A DNA stretch of 33,260 bases from Pochonia chlamydosporia 170 (taxonomy: Eukaryota > Ascomycota > Sordariomycetes > Hypocreales > Clavicipitaceae), in NCBI RefSeq assembly GCF_001653235.2, contig NW_019154066.1, forward strand, positions 1 to 33,260, in the 5' to 3' direction. Position 1 is the first letter of the stretch; every line of letters begins with the position of its first letter. The notes beneath the pieces were generated by a model that saw only the letters and a list, made by a program, of their open reading frames with translations, ran no database searches and was not told where the DNA came from. Of the stretch, positions 29,384-33,260 are shown piece after piece. Position numbers and translations under genes: made by a program.

Positions 29384-32300
29384 CTATTCCTCACACGGTT
29401 GATCTAACCAGCCTGACGCCTGATCGATAACTTTGTTGCTTAATGATTCAAGTCTTGCCTCCGCCCCGGCCATGCTCTCAGGCACTCTATTGCCTACGAA
29501 GTCCCTGTACCGGACTTTCGACAGGAGCATTATTCCGTCCAGTGATGGGCAACGAGACAGCTGAACATACAAGCTGTACGGGTCACACTGGCTCGGAACG
29601 CTCTTTCCATCAACAATTGTTGTTCTAGTCCCGCGAAGTTCTAGTGCCACTTGGTCCAAGGTCCTCCCTTGTACCTTGTAGTCTGTACATGCGAATGCCG
29701 CCGTGCAGGGCAGTCCCTTTCTGCTCACGTCGGTCACTTGCCACGGCCGACTCCTTTGGGCCCTTATGCTAACGCTCACCGGCGTTAAAAGAATCGTCCC
29801 CGGTGGCATGCCGACAAAGTGGAAGCTCTTGGTCGTAATGCCTGATAGCAGGATGCCCGCTGGCGGCCCGAAATGAAGTATAATGTCGGCTGATACCCGG
29901 TGCCCCGGATATACTTTGTCCGGAATGACATCTACGGCGGTATAGCCGGCTCCATTAACGAGCTTTAGACCTTGGTGTATGTTTTGGTTAATGACGACGG
30001 GCATTCCTGGAACGAACATGAACACTGCCGGTACAGGTATTGCGCTGTCGTCTCCATGGTTAGGATCAGGAATGCCTCCTCCTCAGTTGGTTCTTCATCC
30101 TTCCACTTATGCGCCGACATGAATATTCGCAACGTCGACTGATGCTTCCTCCAGAACGCTACAGTCGCCTCCATGTTCAAGTTCCACCGGTTCCTGTTTA
30201 GTGGAGTCACTACGGTGATACCGGATTCCCAGGGAATACGTCTGTCCTTCCTATAGCACCTGGCGTTCAGAAGGTCAAGGTCTGACTGGTCCTGAGTTCC
30301 TGTTCGGATCCTAGTCAGCAGTCTGTGCAGCTGAGGATCTCCAGCGGCTCGAACCTGTTCATTTAGCAGCACAACTGTGGCGAATCTCTTCCACAGGTTG
30401 TGAGCCTTGTTGTGCTCGTGTCTTTGTTCTACGCTGAACGACCTCTCCTCATCCCATGAAATTACACCACTAGGTAGCAGGATCGACCTCTCTTGCACAG
30501 GGCGAAACTGATGGAAATCCCCACAGAAGAGAATTATGGGTATACCGCCGAAATCATCTGGGGATCCCCGTAGCCGGCAAAGTCGCTCATTCACCATCCA
30601 AAGGGTTCGAGCCCCAAGCATACTGACCTCATCGATGACCAGGAGGTGCTTCTCTTGCCATTCCGTGCGAGACGGCCCGTTGATGTATCGGTCCACTACG
30701 GTCGAGCAATACACGCCGTCGGCCTCTCCAGCTCGGCCCACGCGAGACATGTCCTTTGAGAAGTTGCATGCAGAATGGATAGTTATTCCGTTGATCCGTG
30801 CTGCTGCAGTACCTGACGTCGCCGTTACCAACAGTCGATTCGACATGCTTTTGCTGCGGAACAGCTCCACAAGCGCCTCAATCACCCGCGACTTGCCAGT
30901 GCCGCCCTCGCCCCCAATGAATTCGCATAGCTGTGGAATGGTGGTGGCTTCTTTCTGCTGCATGAGATCCAGGTGACGGCATATCAACAGAAAAGCAATC
31001 GACTGTCTTCTATTCAGTGTGAATACCTCCGCCAAACGCTTTCCTGCTATGAAGAAAGATGTCGACGGCCCGAACCGAACATCTGCTCTGGCTCGAGCTG
31101 CCGTTTTCTCCGGGTTTCCGCCAGTCGCAAGGACGTCATCGTCTCTAAAACCACCTACTACACCCTCCACGTGGGTTTCATGCCTAGCTATACTCTGTAT
31201 CCCTTGAATCATCTTTTCTATTTCACGGGATGCGGCTGCCTGTTGAGACTTGATGGCCCTTAGCTGGCTCTGCACTGGGATGCTGCACTGCTTCAACACC
31301 ATGTTATCAAGGCCAGTACAGCTTCTGTGATTTACTTCTAATATCACCCTAGAATTTAACTCATCGGATGACGAAAGCGCGGCTTGCTGAAAATTGCAAA
31401 GCTGTTGCAAGATTGACGACAGCTCTTCTGATCCGGACGTGATCTGTTTCGTGCCAATCGCGCTTCGGACGACGTCGATGAGCCGATTTGCGTCGCCGAT
31501 GCCGCCGGATCGATACGACCGCGGGCTCTTGCCATCACCATCACCATCGTCGTCATTTTCGTCTATATTGGCGGTCATATCATCATCTTCCGCCGCAAGG
31601 TCGCCCTCACCAGATGAAGCAGCCCACTGTCTCGCATCACGCTTTGCATCTTCCGCTGATCGTCGCAGCAGCTGGATATTCTCTACCCAATGAGAAATCC
31701 TCCGCGACAGGCCCGCTCTGTACTTGGCCCAAATAGCATTTATATCTCCTGATACTTCATGCAAGAACTGCTCCCATGGCACAAACATACCGAGGTGCTG
31801 CACAGCCGCCCTCTGGAAACACGTCCCATTCTCCTCGCTAAGAAAGTCCATACTTAGATAGCCGTCGATGCAAACCCGTGCATGCTTCCCCGGTTGTCGC
31901 AGTGTCTGCGTCCATATGGGCGAGAAAGCCCAGCTGCCATCGAACGGCACCTCACTTGTGGTGCCACCACTTTTGCCTGCTCGTTTGATCTGGACCAGCG
32001 ACATGTAGTCATACAGGCACAGTCCCCGCAGTAAATTTCCCCGATAAGGATATGCCTGAATCAAGGAAACTTTCTGGCCATTCTCTTCCACTAGGATGTT
32101 CTCCTCGCTTGCATCGCGGCTAGTCCCCATACTACTGTATTCTCTTAAGTGGCGCCATCGTTGAAATACATGCCAATACAGTAACGACACGTTAAGAAAT
32201 GTCCAAGCACTATTGCTTGAGAACTCTGTCGGAAACCCAAGCAAGCTCGCGACCACTTCAACTTGTGACAATGCCCGCTCCGTGAAGACGCGATTTGCAA

Positions 32301-33260
32301 CCCTCATAAGGAACTGCCGCGTTTTATTCCGTTTCCCCACTCCCGCTGCGCAATCACTAGTGTTGGTCTGCTCCTGCGTCTCGCTGTCCCTACTATCAAG
32401 GACGTGCACCAATTCCGCGGCTGCAATAACTCTCTTCCAGACCGGATCCTCGACCTTGGTTGTATAGTTGGTCAGGTAATACACCAAGGCTAATGTTTTG
32501 CTCTGCGTCGCTATGAACGAGATATCGTGGTTATGCCGTAGGCCTACAGCTATCGCCTTGTTCCATCGGTTCACCATACTATGGCTCCTTCGAACCTGCA
32601 ACACGCCGTCTGGTGTGAACGCCGTCTTCTCAACTAGTTTCCAGGGAGCTTTAAACCTGCAGAGATCGCGTGTGCGATTTATCTTTTTGAGGGAATATTT
32701 TACGCAAGTTGGACTGTGGGTATGGATCTGTGTAGCACCGGCGCAAAAATTAGCCTCTTCGTCGAACATCTCAGCGAAGCGCCGGCCGTCTTGCAAAACG
32801 GACGATATATCCGCTTGTACCGACCTCTCCGCGACAACTCCACAATATGCCTCTTGATCGAGATCCTGGCGTGCAAAGCATATCCGCAGCATTTACCTCG
32901 TTAAAATAGGGATCATACTATGAAACAGGGCAATACCTACCTCGGAGAACACGCTGTCAACGTACTGAGTGATACTTTCGCGATACACTGCGTGCTCAGG
33001 TTTCGTCACGTCCATCATTATTTTATGGAGATTCAAATTCCCTGCCAACCAAAGCAGTCCATGCACATGAAGCGCGCCTCGCTCATTTGTTTCTACAGCT
33101 GCAAAATAGTGACTAATTCTCCCAAAAACCGACTCTAGCCCGACATTAACATAGTGTTTAAAAAAAAGGGAGATTTCTCGATGGAAGAATATGGCTGAGC
33201 TAACCGGATCCGAAATTGCCAGCCTCGTCCGCTTATAAGCCATATCCAGGCTTGCTACGA
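29384..33260 (-). CDS. Helitron RepHel transposase (HUH Rep plus Pif1-like helicase), partial, one frameshift
   Basis: The minus-strand gene runs off the right edge, so its N-terminus is missing. In order it shows: a Helitron-like N domain (SAIFFHREISLFFKHYVNVG) with the HUH motif GALHVHGLLWL (near 33070); a 75-nt intron (32940-32866) joining VDSVFSE to DLDQEAYCGVV; EEANFCAGATQIHTHSPTCV; the Rep tyrosine motif YYLTNYTTK; and a long acidic linker. The Pif1-like helicase follows, with Walker A GGEGGTGKS (near 30900), Walker B LLVIDEVSML, CGDFHQFRPV, and late motifs DYKVQGRTLDQ and YVQLSRCPSL. A one-base deletion near 30060 splits the helicase into two frames (ending 29965 and 29384); GDDSAIPVPA resumes directly. 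The enzyme nicks and unwinds DNA for rolling-circle-type transposition. Confidence 0.88.
32866..32940 (-). other. 75-nt intron in the Helitron gene
   Basis: GTAGGTATT at 32940 and GCCAG at 32866. Removing it joins phase-0 codons and yields a continuous Helitron Rep sequence, whereas reading through gives non-homologous residues and a stop. Confidence 0.7.

Noticed and set aside
31356..31736. Ser/His-rich plus-strand frames opposite the Helitron gene
   Set aside because: They mirror the Asp-rich linker of the Helitron protein on the minus strand; no independent support.
32893..32940. Read-through end of the Helitron N-terminal frame as a true stop
   Set aside because: Removing the 75-nt GT-AG intron gives continuous Helitron homology; the read-through residues have none.

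Overview
The window is a transposon graveyard from a filamentous ascomycete (Pezizomycotina). Three things point there: the transposase families (hAT, FAR1-type MULE, Fot1/pogo, piggyBac, and a Helitron with fungal-type Rep and Pif1 domains), short GT-AG introns of 46-99 nt (one with a perfect TACTAAT branch site), and a fungal bZIP gene. The Fot1 relic carries changes that look like repeat-induced point mutation (RIP). The genus cannot be fixed from sequence alone; a Fusarium-like accessory region is plausible but is inference.

Layout. 581-4082: a MULE with a dead transposase between 67-bp perfect terminal inverted repeats (TIRs). 4484-7515: hAT-A on the minus strand, broken by one stop and one frameshift. 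7536-7831: a C-terminal scrap of another hAT. 8099-8764: a minus-strand bZIP gene, the only likely host gene. 10062-10569: a 508-bp fold-back element. 11484-11699: an old solo LTR. 12836-13250: a MULE fragment next to a possible ankyrin fragment on the other strand. 14006-15000: a RIP-damaged Fot1/pogo relic cut off by a hAT end (hAT-B, 15001-15860). 16004-19775: hAT-C with an intact transposase frame of about 831 aa. 20319-20561: a solo LTR with a perfect 5-bp target duplication. 20651-22463: a piggyBac transposase whose Cys-rich tail is out of frame. 22479-28932: a second MULE with 82-bp TIRs, split by a complete 2809-bp hAT element (hAT-D, 24239-27047) with TIRs and an exact 8-bp target duplication. 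From about 29 kb to the right edge: a minus-strand Helitron with Rep and Pif1-like helicase, running off the window.

The nesting gives relative ages. hAT-D is younger than MULE-2, and hAT-B is younger than the Fot1 relic. hAT-C and hAT-D keep open transposase frames, hAT-D after one predicted splice, so they are the best candidates for recent or current activity. The other elements are broken by stops or single-base indels. I found no CRISPR array, rRNA or recognisable tRNA, and nothing that reads as a new defence or metabolic system. The most informative signals are the nested insertion, the fold-back element, the hAT subterminal motif arrays and the RIP pattern.
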